DNA of 64,000 bases from Dactylorhiza incarnata (lineage: Eukaryota > Streptophyta > Magnoliopsida > Asparagales > Orchidaceae). Of the stretch, positions 11,094-22,369 are shown in pieces (position 1 is the stretch's first letter; every line of letters starts with the position of its first letter). The translations under genes and the position numbers were made by a program. The notes beneath the pieces are model-generated. The model searched no databases and had not been told where the DNA came from. It worked only from the letters and a program-made list of their open reading frames with translations. Location: the NCBI GenBank assembly GCA_033032865.1, contig JAWHQI010000121.1:1922001-1986000 (forward strand), written 5' to 3'.

Positions 11094-13599
11094 TGTAACA
11101 TCCCCAAAACAATTAGACCCCTAAGATGCATTTTTGTCATGACAAGGTCATGACATTGCTCTAAGAGGACAAATCGGCCTTAAGAACCAAGGCGAATAAG
11201 TGAAAATCACCTTGGTGTGCAAATAGCCAATTTTGACTCCATGGCTTTTAACTTGATATTTAGACTTCAAGATGACAAATTGAACCCACCAACTCTTCTA
11301 AACACCTTAGGGAGTCCCTTGGGTCATTTAGGATCCATTGGGGTCAACACAATGGATCAAATTGGCCAAAGTCAACTCTAGCTGAAATAAGTCAACCATC
11401 TCTATTAAGGGTCAATTAGGATTCAAACGATCAAATTGGTCGGACCCAAACTCTCCAAGCCACTAAGGGATATCATTAGGTCATTTTTGACCCAAGAAGT
11501 TCAACAAAATGCATGATTTTTGACCAAAGTCAACTTTTGGCCAAACTGGCTCAAAATTAGCCTATATGGGTTCAATTGACCCAATGTGGGCCCCACCATT
11601 ACCCTGTACATCATTGATGGTGTACACAGACCCATGAACAGCATGTGGGGCCAGCCCACCCTTTAATTTGACCAAGTCAACCCAAAGGTCAACACTTGAT
11701 CAAATAGGCCTAAATTGGGTTCGAGAGGAAATTATGCCTAATGCCCATGGGGCATGGGCTCAATTTGAGGCCCACTTTATATCCCTATACCTTTTACCTT
11801 GGATGCCCTCTGAAATGGGGAAGAAACCCACATGCAAAGGGGTAAATTTGGGTTTTCCCCCAAATTGGAGAAGGGACAAAAGAGGAGGCATGGATTGAGT
11901 GCCAAATGACACTCAATTCCTCTTCCAATGCCTCCCCCTGATCTCTAGCAGCAATTCCCAATAGTCTCCAGGCCGGCCAGCAGCCAGGTGGAGCTCAATT
12001 CAGATCTTATAGGCCGACCAAGAGGTGGTATTAATGGCAACCTTGGAATAAGCCACCCCCGACCCTCTTCAGACCTCCCATTAGCTTCAGGAGGTGCCAA
12101 GGAGGAGAAGCCCCATGGTTTCAGAAGGAGGCAAGCTCTGAGGAGGAAGATCGAGCAACGAAATGGAGCTTGGATTCGGCCATGGCAAGTGCAGAAATTC
12201 CCCTCCCCAGGCTCGATTCAAGGCAAGTTTCCTTCCCCCCTCCTCCTGTGCTAATTATCCATTCTTTCCTTCTTCAAATCCATCAAGAGAATGGCTGTTT
12301 TCCATTATCGATTTTCCTTGCTCCGACCAAAAAATCGCAAGATGCCGGGGAACTCCTCCGGCCACCTCCGGCCAAATGGCCACCACCAAACGAAAGCCCT
12401 ATGTCGGGTGAAGGTATTGGCTTGGGAGTTTGGCCGGAGACTGCCTAGAATGGCCGGAAATCTGCCCGCAAAACCGCCCAGGCACGGGAAATCCAGGCCG
12501 CAGGCGCGATGAAGGAGACAAAATCTCCACCGTTGATTTCGCATGAAATCACTAACCGCAGCCCAAACGAATTAAAATACAGATTTAATTTAAATCTGTC
12601 ACACTACATTCTCAGTTTTGTTTGATCATTTTGAGGCCCTTAGAGGCTTCAAATGGAAAAATCCCCAGAGACAAAACTTGTAGGCCTTGGTCTCTAGTTT
12701 CCATAGGACCCAAGATCAGACCAATTGGAGGTGTGTAGGACACAGGGCACCTATTTTGGTGGGACTGGTCCTAGGCTAGGTCAGAAACTATTTTGCTTAT
12801 AACTTTTTTGTTAGACCTCATCTTGACCTGAAATTTCTACCATGCATGCATGGTATGATGACACACCTAGGGTTTAAATTTGAAAATTTTTGGATGCATA
12901 TCCATTGAGTTATTAAATTTATTAGAAAAAGTAAATACTTGGTATTTATGGAGTTGTATAACTCCAAACACCCCCTAATTTGGGTGGTGAGCTCTTTATA
13001 TATATCTATAACACTGATAGAATTTTGAGACCATTTGGCCTTGTATATGTGGAGTTATGAGCCATGCAAGATCTAGGCTAAAGACCTTAATGTGTGCCTT
13101 AGCAAATTTTGGGGTGGAGAGGGCCCCAAGCCTTGGGGGTTGACCCAATGGTTTTGAAATGCTGGACATGGGTCCATGGCAGTAATATGACTTCCCAAAA
13201 GTTATTTGGGGATTTTTGGGTATCCCAAAATGTGGAATTTACTAAATTTACCCCTAATTTAGGTTATAAGATGAAAATGGGGTCCTATGATTTCAGAATG
13301 AAGTGAAACTTAGGGTTTAGTCTCTGATTTCACTATTGTGGCAGCATGAAATTTCTGAGAATATTTGGGAAATATTTCATGTTATAAATAGCCAAAATTA
13401 CAAATATACCCCTTATGAATCTTATGCAATTACTGAGTTTTTATTGGTCTGACAAATTTGAGATAAATCACAGTAGGTCATGATGCTAATATAAGCCTAT
13501 GGTAATTTTATCAGAATTTATGAGTGATTATTTCTGGTATTTCTTTTGTAATTTCATAATGATGTGCATCCATGATAAATAAAAATTGTGGGTTTAAAA

Positions 13600-14785
13600 T
13601 GGTTGGAAAATTGTGATCTTCTGGAAATAGAGTTTTTATGTCAATATAATACTACTGTAATTTTTCCAGAATTTTAGGAAGTCAAATTTTAGCACTTGTA
13701 GTGTAAACCCTCATACACACACCAAATGTATTAAATGATAATTAAGGGTAAATTCTCCATGGAATAATATGAGACATTTGATCTGGTGTTTTTAGACCAA
13801 TATGGTGCTATAATAATTTTCTCAGACTTTATTGAAGTCTTAACATAGCACTTGTAGTGTAAACCCTTATACGCACACCAAATGTAATAAATAATAATTA
13901 AGGGTAAATACTCCTTGGAATAATATGAGACTTAGGATCTGGTGTTTGTAGACCAATATGGTGCTATATTATTTTCTCAGAATTTATTGAAGTCTTAACA
14001 TAGCACTTGTAGTGTAAACCCTTATACGCACACCAAATGTAATAAATGATAATTAAGGGTAAATACTTCTTGGAATAATATTAGACTTAGGATCTGGTGT
14101 TTTTAGACCAATATGGTGCTATAATAATTTTCCCAGAATTTATTGAAGTCTTAACATAGCACTTGTAGTGTAAACCCTTATACGCACACCAAATGTAATA
14201 AATGATAATTAAGGTTAAATACTCCTTGGAATAATATGAGACTTAGGATCTGGTGTCTTTAGACCAATATGGTGCTATAATAGTATTCCCAGAATTTATT
14301 GAAGTCTTAACATAGCACTTGTAGTGTAAACCCTTATACGCACACCAAAAGTAATAAATGATAATTAAGGGTAAATACTCTATGGAATAATATGAGACTT
14401 AGGATCTTGTGTTTTTAGACCAATATGGTGCTATAATAATTTTCCCAGAATTTATTGAAGTCTTAACATAGCACTTGTAGTGTAAACCCTTATACGCACA
14501 CCAAATGTAATAAATGATAATTAAGGTTAAATACTCCTTGGAATAATATGAGACTTAGGATCTGGTATTTTTAGACCAGTATTATGCCATGGTAATTTTC
14601 CCCAGAACATATTGGGGTCATAATGTAATACTTGATGTGTAAATCCTTATTTGCACCCCATTTATGTCAAATAAAAATTATGGTTAAATAATTCCTGTAA
14701 AAATGTGAAACTTGGGGTTTGAAGTTTTTAGACCAATATATTGCTACAGTGAATCTATCAGAATTTATGAGATCATTAGTTGACA
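13600..14785 (+). repeat. 156-bp tandem repeat, about 6 good copies plus decayed edges
   Basis: The landmark ACTTGTAGTGTAAACCC occurs at 13694, 13850, 14005, 14161, 14317 and 14473, a period of 155-156 bp, with a decayed copy at 14630. Units include ACGCACACCAAATGTAATAA and TTTAGACCAATATGGTGCTA. The inner copies are very similar, so the expansion looks fairly recent relative to the flanking decayed copies. Confidence 0.9.
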
Positions 14786-15776
14786 GTCGATGCATAAATC
14801 ACTATCTGCACATCTTCTATTTTATTAGAGACTGAGATTTGAGAAGCCCTGGAGAATTCATGAGATTAGGAATTGAGGTTGTTAGATCACTACTCATTGC
14901 GAACCCATGTAATAATTGGAACTCATTTGGATATGATGTGATCAAGATTGCACCTTAGGAGTCAAATCTAGCTCAATCTTATTTTGGTCTGCGAATAGTA
15001 AAACTGATTTATATGATTTAGACCACCACTAACCTTCACACATAGAACTACTAATTCCATGATTATTATGAAGTCTCAGATTATTTGGAGGAACACCTCT
15101 AGGGGGCATCATGGGAAATAAGGATTGTGGTGCGTTTAGCAAAGCTATAAGTGTAGGAAATTACAATGATAAGAAGAGGAGGTTAGACCTCATCGGGGAC
15201 CCCACACACAACTCATCGGTATTAAGTGACCATATGAAAGTAGAACTGCCCTTAGCCGGGTGAGCCATCTTAGGGTGAAATTCAAGGGTGAAGTTGGGAA
15301 ACATCTAAGGCAAACCTCGGGTTAAGGATGTCGGAGAATAGGAGTGTGGGTCCAATTAAGGTTGAGAATGCTAAGTGTATGTGTGCAGTTCCTCGATGAA
15401 GAAAGGAACTCGAGCTGGAATGTGATGATGGGAGAGTCAGCACCTGGTCACAGTTGGTGGTGTTGGAGTTCAAATGAACTCCCCCACTCCTAAGTGCCAA
15501 TTTAACTCATCTTAGAGATTTAATGAAAGTGGAGAGGATAATGGGGATCAAGTAAAAAGGGATAGATACTAACAGGATTAAGTGCCTTGGGAAGAGGAAG
15601 TTCGGGGTATCAGCCCGTCATACTTCCTAGTACCGCTGTGAGCCCCTCACCGGCTAACCCTCCGGAAGTCCAAGGCTAACCCTAAAGCTTCTAAGATCAA
15701 CTAAATTATAGACAAGACTAGTTAAGTAGGAGAACATGACAAGTTAACTTCCATCCCAAACCGGAACATGATATAA

Positions 15777-16400
15777 GGAAGGACTGGGATAGTCCTGCGA
15801 GCGGTAGGCTCAGGATATATAAGGAAGGACTGGGATAGTCCTGCGAGCGGTAAGCTCGGGTTATATGAGAAGGACTGGGATAGTCCTGCGAGCGGTAGAC
15901 TCGTAGTTTAAATATAAGATTAGTGTAGTCTAGAGAGTGGTAGGCTCGTAGTTTAAATATAAGACTAGTGTAGTCTAGCGAGCGGTAGGCTTGTAGTTTA
16001 AATATAAGACTAGTGTAGTCTAGCGAGCGGTAGGCTCGTAGTTTAAATATAAGACTAGTGTAGTCTAGCGAGCGGTAGGCTCGTAGTTTAAATATAAGAC
16101 TGGTGTAGTCTAGCGAGCGGCAGACTCGTAGTTTAAATATAAGACTGGTGTAGTCTAGCGAGAGGTAGGCTCGTAGTTTAAATATAAGACTAGTGTAATC
16201 TAGCGAGCGGTAGGCTCGTAGTTTAAATATAAGACTGGTGTAGTCTAGCGAGCGGTAGGCTCGTATTTTAAATATAAGACTAGTGTAGTCTAGCGAGCGG
16301 TAGGCTCGTAGTTTAAATATAATACTAGTGTAGCCTAGCGAGCAGTAGGCTCGTAGTTTAGATATAAGACTGGTATAGTCTGGCAAGCGGTAGGCTCTAC
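15777..16400 (+). repeat. 45-bp minisatellite, about 14 copies
   Basis: Units read GACTAGTGTAGTC-tagcgagcggtaggctc-gtagtttaaatataa, with the period exactly 45 (for example 15963, 16008, 16053). The first three copies belong to a variant built on GGACTGGGATAGTCC. Each unit holds two small dyads: GACTA/TAGTC (or GGACT/AGTCC) and GAGC/GCTC. Because 45 is a multiple of 3, a 222-codon frame stays open on the minus strand (15-residue repeats); I do not regard it as a gene. Confidence 0.9.
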
Positions 16401-18970
16401 TTTATAAATGTTGATATTGAATTGCGAGTGGGAGGCTCGGTAGTAAATGGCTAATACTTATTGCTTGTGTATAAGATGTGGTGGGTCTTCGGTTCTGTCT
16501 TAGTCGTCGCACCGACAGCAGTTCGTTGACTCGGCAGTGCTAGTGGTTTTATTGGGGCCAGGTTGTTTTACTGCGCGTCCGACGGGACGAATTCCCTAAA
16601 CCCTGCCTGGCCAGTTCAGTTTAGTACGCAGGAGCTCGTGAGTACCGGGCACCAGTATCACAGCGTACGTTTGGTCCTAGGTATGGTAGTGTGACTTACA
16701 CACCTAGGTGAGGAGACGCCCGCTCCTCTACCACCGTTTAACCACGACGGGAGGTGCCCGAGAGGTTAGCTACCTCTGAAAAGTGGGAACTAAAGGTCTG
16801 TATGTACAGAGTCGTGTGTGTGGGTTACATGTGTATGAAATAATAATACAAACATTGCATCATTGCATTGCACATCATAGCATAGCATTTCCGCACAAAC
16901 AGAGACCTCATCGTATAAATCAGTATGGGCTCTTTTATACGATGAGTTTATTTCTTGCGAGATCCCTTAGCTTATGTGCCTTTGTGTGAGCATATAAGTT
17001 AAGGTTACTTTCGTAGCTGCTCTTTTACTTATACTGCTCTTTACTTATTGCTTATATACATACTCCTGCTAGGGTAGAGATGTTTTCATTACTTGCTTAG
17101 TATCTATATACTTGCTAGTCTCGCCACTGTCACCTGCTTTTGAATTACCCTTTGATGTCCTCCGCTTCCTCCTCCCACACGGTGCCTAGGAGTCGCGGGT
17201 GGAGGCGGTGAGGAATATGCTGAGTCTTATAGACTAACGGTCGATGGACCTCATCTTTTTAGGGATGATGTGACAGAACAGCAGGACCTCGTTCAGGAGA
17301 CAGGACAGGAAGACGGGATGAAGCAGAACAACCACTACACATCATCGCAGCAGCAGCTACAGATGCATGAAGACAGAGCTTGATAGCTTCCGCATAGATA
17401 TAGAGTGAGTGTGTTGTTGCTATATTTTTTTTGAACATGTACCGGGCATAAGCGCTTATTCGTTTAGTTCTTTCTCATCATGGACAATGTAATTTTGTAA
17501 TTCATACATTCCCAGTGTGATTTGTGGACTTGTTTCATTTAATGCTTCAATTACTGTGATTATGGTTGGCCTGGATGATGATGGATACCCGGCAGGATCG
17601 GCGTATTGTGGCGGCGACCATTAGGTGTAATGGTGTCGCCGCAAGACGGCGGTTCTGGGCGGTAAGACCCGGTTTTAAAAGAGAAAAAAAGAGGGTCTTA
17701 CACCCTCATGTCACGGGCGTGACATGGGCGTGAACACGGGTGTGTACTGAGGAAAATTACAATTTTCTCCCGAATGCTTCCCAGCATAATTTTGGAAGTT
17801 TTTCTCTGTACACGCCCTAGGTCACGGGCGTGACCTAGGGGCGTGACCTCCAGGTCACGGGCGTGTCTAACCCTGGGGAACATTCAATGAAGCAGTTTTC
17901 CGCCGCAGGTAGTTTCAGCTTACACGCCCATAGTCACGGGCGTGACCAGGGGGCGTGTACTCCAAATTGATGGATTTTGGCGGTTTTTCCCCAACGTTCC
18001 CGGGCTTTCAAGACGCACGTTCCGTACCTTACACGCCCTAGGTCACGGGCGTGACCTAGGATCGTGAGTCTGAATTTTCTCCTTATAAATTCCCTGCTGC
18101 TGCCATTATCAAGGGATCCAGTCCTTGCTTCGATTGGGTCAATTTTAGAGTAGTTTTTCTGCATTTCATTAGTGTAATTTTATTTATGAAATTTATTTTA
18201 TGCTTTGCAATTCAAATTCATAGCTTAGATTTACTTTACTCGCACTTGTACTTCTCTTTTCATGGTTATAAAATGTTCTTTTTCTTCAATCATGAGTAGC
18301 TAATTTTATTACATTTGATCGGATGAATTCTTAAGTAGTTTTATTTTGTAATCTCTTTTTCATAGTTTAGTTTTGGAAAACTAGGATTTATCTTTAAATT
18401 TAATTGCTTTGAATTCATATGTCGCGAATATGTTTCTCGATCTAAGATCTGTTTGCTAGTGATCGAGAGATCCATGCAAAGAAGGAGATCACCCAAAGAT
18501 AAAAAGAGTTGTATGCTTTCCTCGAGAGAGGGTGACACAAATCTTCCGGATTGGAGTCAAATCCAATAGTGGGGCTCACCGCATAAAGCAAGCTTATGGG
18601 TTTCGATTAGCCGACGGGTCTTAATCGATCAACCTAAGGTTAGGTGGTAGTTCTCTCGAGAGAGGCTCTACCATATTTTGGGAACCTCCACGGTCAAGTT
18701 TGTCTAAATCCATTTCTTATGAATTCTAGATTTACGAAGTATTTTACTTAAGAAGGATTCTCGATCAAATGTTTCCTTTCTTTTAATTATTTTCAAAACT
18801 CTATTTTATTTCCGATAAAATAATATTAATTTACGTGAGTAAGATTACTCAACAGGCATCGGGCAAATACGACATCCTTCCTATACTATATTTTCGATAG
18901 GTACACTTGCCTACATCGGGATGTTAGTTGAAATTATTTTTAAAACTATATAAAATCTCTATCAAGTTTT

Positions 18971-18988
18971 TGACGCCGTTGATGAGGA
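18971..18988 (+). promoter_or_regulatory. Degenerate tRNA-Asp primer site
   Basis: TGACGCCGTTGATGAGGA differs at three positions from the tRNA-Asp type site seen in other units. Confidence 0.7.
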
Positions 18989-19122
18989 ATTTTTGTTGAT
19001 ATTTTGAAAGCGTAAATTTTATTACTTTTATCATTCTCTTTCTTCGCCCCCATTTCTCTTTTTTTTTTAAATTCCTTTCTATTAAGTAACGGTTGTTAAT
19101 TTTCTTTTTCCAAAAAAATATA

Positions 19123-19300
19123 ATGATATCTCAGTTGGCCGCAAAAGTTGCCGAGATTCAACATAAAGTAAACCTTTTGGAGACCGCACGAAAGTGCCAA
19201 ATTATTTGTTATTTTTTTGGTGCAAATCATTCTAGCGAGGATGTTATTCTAATCAAGTCATGGGTGTGACCCAAGGTCATGTACTCTCCAAAAACAATGA
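19123..19300 (+). pseudogene. Gag zinc-knuckle fragment, broken copy
   Basis: This starts MISQLAAKVAEIQHKVNLLE like the other copies. The second Cys of the knuckle is changed to Phe (CYFFGANH), and one base is missing just before the last Cys codon (GCGAGGATG instead of GCGAGGAATG), which shifts the frame. It has no function as read. Confidence 0.75.
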
Positions 19301-19430
19301 ATAAGAATATGCTGGTTGCAGAATTTCAAATGATCATAACTTTCAATCCAAGAAGAGTTACGGGACGTGCCACCACATTTCGGGACGAGCACGAGATTAT
19401 CTACGAATCTGGAGAATATTTCCAAGTACA

Positions 19431-19761
19431 AGCCCTAATTTCATGGGCGTGACATGGGCATGAACTCGGGCGTGTACTGAGGAAAATTACAATTTTCTCC
19501 CGAATGCTTCCCAGTGTAATTTTGGAAGATTTTCTCTGTACACGCCCTAGGTCACGGGCGTGACCTAGGGGCGTGACTTCTGAATTATCTCCTTATAAAT
19601 TCCTAGCAGCTGCCATTGTCAAGGGAAGTACAAGAGATCCAGTCCTTGTAATTTTATTTATGAAATTTATTTTATGCTTTGCAATTCCAATTCATAGCTT
19701 AAATTTACTTTACTCGCACTTGTACTTCTCTTTTCATAGATATAAAATGTTATTTTTCTTC
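19431..19761 (+). repeat. Truncated array unit, last plus-strand piece
   Basis: The next LTR part begins after the gag fragment and stops at about 19761, where the sequence switches to the minus-strand orientation of the same unit. Confidence 0.75.
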
Positions 19762-19932
19762 CCTTGACAATAACAGCAGCTGGGAATTAATATGGAGAAA
19801 ATTCAGAAGTCACGCCCGCGACCTAGGGCGTGTACAGAGAAAAACTTCCAAAATTACACTGGGAAGCATTCGGGAGAAAATTGTAATTTTTCTCAGTACA
19901 CGCCCATGTCATGCCCGTGACATGAGGGCGTG
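19762..19932 (-). repeat. Array unit piece in minus orientation, cut by the Tat-like element
   Basis: This matches the short-type unit from the TATA region to GAGGGCGTGT. The rest of the unit resumes near 31801, about 40 bp further along the unit consensus. Confidence 0.75.
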
Positions 19933-20420
19933 TGTTGGTACCAAAAATGGCACCTCCAAAAATCACACACTAAGAGGGATAGGAGAAAACTGTGAAGTGC
20001 AGGTTACTTAGGCAAGAAAGGCTGAAAAGAGGAAAACGATCTCAAATTAGCGATCACGAAAAAGTGAGACCGCTTACACAGGTTGTAAGCTGGAGCCTCG
20101 GAGCCAAAAAATGTCCCCTTTCAGGTACCCATACCCCTCTATTTATAGACGAGGGGGCTGCCCAAATGGGCAGAACTGAAGAACTACGGGCTGCCCGGGG
20201 TACAGGAGAGCCGGGGCAGTGAAATGGGGTACAAATAGTAAAAAACAGAAAAAAGCCCAGACCGCTCGGACTGGCGATCATGAGTGGCTGCGGCTGATTG
20301 GAACATAGAAAACCAGGTCAAGCTGAAGGTTGGCGATCTGGGCGATCACAAATATTGAAGACCGCTGAGATCGCCATTTTGCACTTGTAAAGACTAGATC
20401 GCGGGTTTTCCGGGCAAACA
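19933..20420 (-). repeat. LTR of a Tat/Retand-like Ty3/gypsy element (3' LTR)
   Basis: Read on the minus strand, this starts TGTTTGCCCGG at 20420 and ends GGTACCAACA at 19933, so TGTT/AACA form the terminal inverted repeat. A strong TATA box (CTATAAATAG, plus coordinates 20139-20148) lies inside. The sequence just upstream on the minus strand, GTGCGGGGATTA, is a plausible polypurine tract. The length is about 488 bp. The LTR already contains several GCGATC/GACCGC motifs. Confidence 0.65.
20139..20148 (-). promoter_or_regulatory. TATA box of the LTR
   Basis: CTATAAATAG on the minus strand, followed by GAGGGGTATGGG, is the expected U3 promoter of the element. Confidence 0.65.
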
Positions 20421-20434
20421 TAATCCCCGCACAT
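20421..20434 (-). promoter_or_regulatory. Putative polypurine tract
   Basis: The minus strand reads TGTGCGGGGATTA directly before the LTR start TGTTTG. It is purine-rich but not perfect, so this is a tentative call. Confidence 0.45.
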
Positions 20435-20510
20435 TTTTAAGTTATGCTGGAACTTCGAAAATGTAAGCTTTGACCGCTGAGACCGTGACTGCCATAAATG
20501 CGGCTTGGGC

Positions 20511-20518
20511 TATAAATA
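20511..20518 (+). promoter_or_regulatory. TATA box of antisense gene A
   Basis: TATAAATA lies about 100 bp before the ATG at 20612, on the strand opposite to pol. It sits just outside the LTR, which suggests the antisense gene has its own promoter. Confidence 0.6.
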
Positions 20519-21079
20519 CCACCTCAGATCTTCATATTCCAAAGCATTGTGAGATTCTGGTCCTTGAGCGGTCACTGTTTATTGAGATCGCGTGCGAATT
20601 TTTCTTTTGAGATGGATGCTTTAGACTTGATGAAAATGTCAGCGCAATCCCGAAAATCACGTGGATCTGCGTCAAAAACAAAGAAAGTTGTTTCAAAGAA
20701 GATCGTCAGTTCCAGCAAGGAGAAAACGATCAAAAGTTCAAAGAAAAAAGATGATCCTGCTTCAAAGGCTCTTGTTGATTTAACGGTCGCAGAAGCTGCT
20801 GTTAAGACGACCCTGGAAGTGATCAATCAACCTAGTGATTGTTCTGGAGAGACTGCTTCTGTAGAATCGATCAAGGCTGTTATGCAGCAGGTGAAGGCTT
20901 CAGCTGAGAATCTTAGAATCCAGATCGCTGATAAAGAAAAAGTTAGAGAAAAAAGAAAAGAAGCGGGCTCTCCTGATCGAACTGTTAAGAGGATAAAAAC
21001 TGGAGAAATTGCGACCGCTGGTGACATCGATCTTCAGACTTATCTTTCAGAAGATAACCCTGTTGAGAATTTTTTAGGC

Positions 21080-21151
21080 GTAAGTGATCGAATTTCGTAT
21101 TTTGTACTTATTTTAAAATTGACTCTATTAATTTTTCCTTGATTATTGCAG
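21080..21151 (+). other. Intron 1 of antisense gene A
   Basis: GTAAGT donor, pyrimidine-rich tail and TTGCAG acceptor; 72 bp. Joining gives ...NFLG then SMDPFEVERL in the same frame. Confidence 0.7.
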
Positions 21152-21956
21152 TCAATGGATCCTTTTGAAGTTGAACGACTTCGAGTGATCGCCGAGGAAG
21201 AAGTTGCTGAAGAAAAAAGAAAAGAAGAAGAAAGAAAGAAGAAAGAAGAGGAAGAAGAGAGGAGAAAGGAAGAAGAAAGAAAAGTAAAAGAGGACGAGAT
21301 CGCCAAGCTTGCGGCGATTACTGAGGGTGTTAAGAAGAGAGAAGAAGAGAAAAGAAAGCAAGAGGAGATCGCCAAAGCAGAGAGGGAGAGGAAAGAAAAA
21401 GAGATGATTTTTATGGCCGTGGAGAAAGAAAGGAAAGAAAAAGAGCAAACTCTAGCTGTTGAGAAGAAGGATAAGGAGAAGAAGAAGAAGAGGAAAGAAG
21501 AGAGAAAGAGAATTGCTGGAGAGGCGGTCTCAGCCGAAAAAGAAAAGTAGAAAAATGAGACCGCTGCATCTAGTGATCGCGGCGATGCTTTGTTAGAAGT
21601 GGGAAAAGAGCCGGATGCGGAGGCGGCAGACCGCGCAGCTGCGTTAGACTTTATTAAGGCTGGTAAGGCGAAGATGGTCGCGAGACCGATTGGTTCACTT
21701 CCCAAACTTGCTTTCCGCCCTGCATCTCCTGGAAAGCGACCTGAGATTGTCATTATCGAAACTGATTACATTCTTGTTAGTAATGCTGAATTAAAAAGAA
21801 GAAGGAAAGAAGGCGAGCGGTCACGAAAAAGACAATTAGAAAAAATCAATTTAGAATGCCTAAGGGGATCTGACCGCCTTTTGTTGACCGCCAATGTCGC
21901 GGTCTCAAAAGATGCTGAAAAGAACTTACTTGACTGCGGTCTTTCTACACTGTCAA

Positions 21957-22034
21957 GTATTTCACACGAAATCCTTACTTTCTTCTTGATAACAAATGCT
22001 GATTATTTTTGACCGTTTTCTCTCCTGGTTGTAG
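21957..22034 (+). other. Intron 2 of antisense gene A
   Basis: GTATTT donor and GGTTGTAG acceptor; 78 bp. Joining restores an open frame into NENVRSASEEGEIP. Confidence 0.65.
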
Positions 22035-22349
22035 ATGAAAATGTGCGCTCAGCTTCTGAAGAAGGTGAGATACCAAGAAAAGTTTCAATCCCTCCAGAGT
22101 TCGCTGATCTCCTTAAGCCGATGCTTGACGACATGAGGGTCATGCGAGATCGCGAGAGGATGCTAGAAGATCGCCTCCGAATCCAGACCGCGAATTTTGA
22201 AGCTAAGGAGAAGCAAATTCTTTCAAGCTTTGAAGTCAAAGAAAAGCAGGCTCGAGGCGAGTTTGAAGAAAGACTTCGGAAAGCCGAAGAGGATGCCGAT
22301 TATTACAGAGGGAAAGCTGCGGCACTTGCTGCTGAGATCGCCACTCTTC

Positions 22350-22369
22350 GGGGGGGGGGGGGGGGGGGG
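22350..22369 (+). repeat. 20-base poly-G tract in gene A
   Basis: This uninterrupted G run sits where the coding frame changes. Its length decides whether the C-terminal frame is joined, and it may be miscounted in the assembly. Confidence 0.85.

Larger units (their letters stand above)
11094..17702 (+). repeat. Very long LTR (about 6.6 kb) of a Tekay/Del-type element
   Basis: The start TGTAACATCCCC follows a typical pre-LTR sequence, and the end ...GGGTCTTACA matches the U5 end of Tekay/Del LTRs. TGTAA and TTACA form a perfect 5-bp terminal inverted repeat. The array sequence begins immediately afterwards. I see no target duplication with the left side, as expected for a 3' LTR rather than a solo LTR. 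Inside are a 156-bp tandem repeat, a 45-bp minisatellite and a GC-rich U5-like part (16480-17690). The length is unusual, so a nested insertion inside it remains possible. The ORFs here have no recognisable product. Confidence 0.6.
17703..19430 (+). repeat. Array unit, plus orientation, long type
   Basis: This has the same unit as the 31.8-59.8 kb array but on the opposite strand. It contains the CACGCCC-rich LTR part (17703-18970) with the extra ~215-bp segment of long-type units, a TATA-like CTTATAAATTCC near 18083, the LTR end ATCAAG, a primer site, and a gag fragment (19123-19300). The total of about 1.73 kb agrees with long-type units. The left edge abuts the 6.6-kb LTR. Confidence 0.8.
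19431..19934. repeat. Inverted repeat, arms ~175-195 bp, loop ~136 bp
   Basis: The arms are 19431-19625 and 19762-19934. They are reverse complements with few differences: both contain the CTCCCGAATGCTTCCCAG block and the CACGCCC dyads. It is the point where the array flips orientation. Transcription through it would give a long hairpin RNA. Confidence 0.85.

Noticed and set aside
15718..16386. 222-codon minus-strand frame with DYTSLIFKLRAYRSL repeats
   Set aside because: It is the translation of a 45-bp minisatellite whose period is a multiple of three. No promoter or homology is seen, and it lies inside an LTR.
15777..16400. CRISPR-like regular repeats
   Set aside because: Units are contiguous with no unique spacers, and the DNA is plant nuclear sequence.
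21040..21753. 237-codon minus-strand frame opposite gene A, Ser/Phe-rich
   Set aside because: It is the complement of the Glu/Lys coiled-coil exon; purine-rich codons leave the opposite strand open.
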